Positions 63,588 to 64,000 of a DNA stretch of 64,000 bases are shown here, piece after piece. Origin of the DNA: Eubacteriaceae bacterium (GTDB lineage: Bacteria > Bacillota > Clostridia > Oscillospirales > Acutalibacteraceae); assembly GCA_021770095.1 (NCBI GenBank), contig JAETRQ010000002.1, positions 62,001 to 126,000 on the forward strand, given 5' to 3'. Position 1 is the stretch's first letter. Every line of letters starts with the position of its first letter. The translations under genes were made by a program, and so were the position numbers. The notes under the pieces are model-generated. The model saw only the letters and a list, made by a program, of their open reading frames with translations, was not told the DNA's origin and did not search any database.

Positions 63588-64000
63588 ATGTTGAAATTGG
63601 TATTTGGAAGATCCGGATATGGTAAAACCGAATATGTATTTAATGCAATAAAATCACTTGTTGATAACGGTACTCATGATATTTTATTGATAACGCCTGA
63701 ACAGTTTTCACTTTCGACTGAACGCAGACTTCTTTCAGACTTAGGCGAATCAGGTATTAATGCAGTAAATAATTCCTCGTTTACACGATTGTCAAATGAT
63801 GTGAAAAGAGAATTCGGCGGCAGTAATTTGCCTGTACTTTCAAAGGGCGGAAAAGCTGTTTTAATGATGCAGGCAATTGAACAGTCCAAAGACTCTTTGT
63901 CTTTATTCAATAAAAAACTTAATTCTGCTGATTTTGTTGAGTCAATGATTAAAATTTATGACGAGATGAAATCCTGTAATCTTAATTCATCAGAGATTAA
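63588..64000 (+). CDS. addB: AddB (helicase-exonuclease subunit B), 5' part
   Basis: The frame is open from the ATG to the window edge, giving the first 137 residues. LVFGRSGYGKTEYVFNAI is a Walker A loop and LLITPEQFSLSTERRLL is the AddB-type segment after it. AddAB processes double-strand breaks for recombination. GAGGAAG at 63574-63580 precedes the ATG. The remainder, including the Fe-S cluster nuclease domain, lies outside. Confidence 0.88.
   Translation, partial: MLKLVFGRSGYGKTEYVFNAIKSLVDNGTHDILLITPEQFSLSTERRLLSDLGESGINAVNNSSFTRLSNDVKREFGGSNLPVLSKGGKAVLMMQAIEQSKDSLSLFNKKLNSADFVESMIKIYDEMKSCNLNSSEI

Overview
The window is a chromosomal segment of a low-GC, endospore-forming Gram-positive bacterium of the Clostridia. 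The main evidence is the complete spoIIIAA-AH operon, spoIIID, a SpoIVFB-like protease, a DUF1540 protein, a YerC-type TrpR-like regulator, strong AGGAGG ribosome-binding sites and U-tract terminators. The style (L-arabinose genes, a VanW surface protein with Ig/Fn3-like repeats, a Kae1-like paralogue between nusB and xseA) suggests a gut Ruminococcaceae/Oscillospiraceae-type organism. That placement is inference; no species is named. No CRISPR array, prophage, insertion sequence or integrase was seen.

Layout. 1-6047: a bifunctional PBP, ruvX, a short SpoIVFB-like protease and a radical-SAM pair. 6063-10376: rplS with a structured leader, a 6-TM protein, ylqF, rnhB, an accessory PD-(D/E)XK nuclease and yraN. 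10360-12890: thrC, a reverse-strand DUF1540 gene too short for usual ORF cut-offs, and a metallophosphoesterase. 12896-20544: protein quality control (tig-clpP-clpX, lon) followed by ysxC and a lysA-type decarboxylase. 20579-22535: yerC, a methyltransferase and hslO. 22568-23088: five tRNA genes (Val, Asp, Phe, Gly, Cys). 23143-28746: an FGGY kinase, araA, araD and a secreted VanW-domain protein. 28749-38794: a mostly reverse-strand block with a zinc-ribbon-tailed epimerase, proC, spoIIID, prs and a GtrA-YfhO fusion, interrupted by forward metK under a SAM-I riboswitch. 38785-43478: spoIIIAA-AH. 43481-53194: yqhY, nusB, Kae1-like, xseA, xseB, ispA, dxs, tlyA, nadK, argR, recN, an order close to that of Bacillus subtilis but without accBC and folD. 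53240-64000: tyrS, ligA, an unknown membrane protein, murD, two M42 peptidases, a GNAT protein, a methionine-gamma-lyase-family enzyme, DUF2461 and the 5' part of addB, which runs off the window.

How the genes work together. Most are housekeeping modules: cell wall (PBP, murD), ribosome assembly (rplS, ylqF, ysxC, tlyA), proteolysis (tig/clpPX/lon), isoprenoids (ispA, dxs), DNA repair (ruvX, recN, ligA, xseAB, addB) and sporulation. Genes are tightly packed, often with 4-14 nt overlaps. Promoters of the TTGnnn-17-TATAAT type and hairpin terminators mark most transcription units.

No clearly new multi-gene system is visible. The items most worth a second look are the accessory nuclease wedged between rnhB and yraN, an intrinsic terminator abutting the nusB ribosome-binding site, the perfect palindrome at the DUF1540 gene, the epimerase with a zinc-ribbon tail, the GtrA-YfhO fusion whose promoter overlaps that of spoIIIA, and the VanW protein attached to the arabinose operon. 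All function calls rest on reading motifs by eye; no database search was run.
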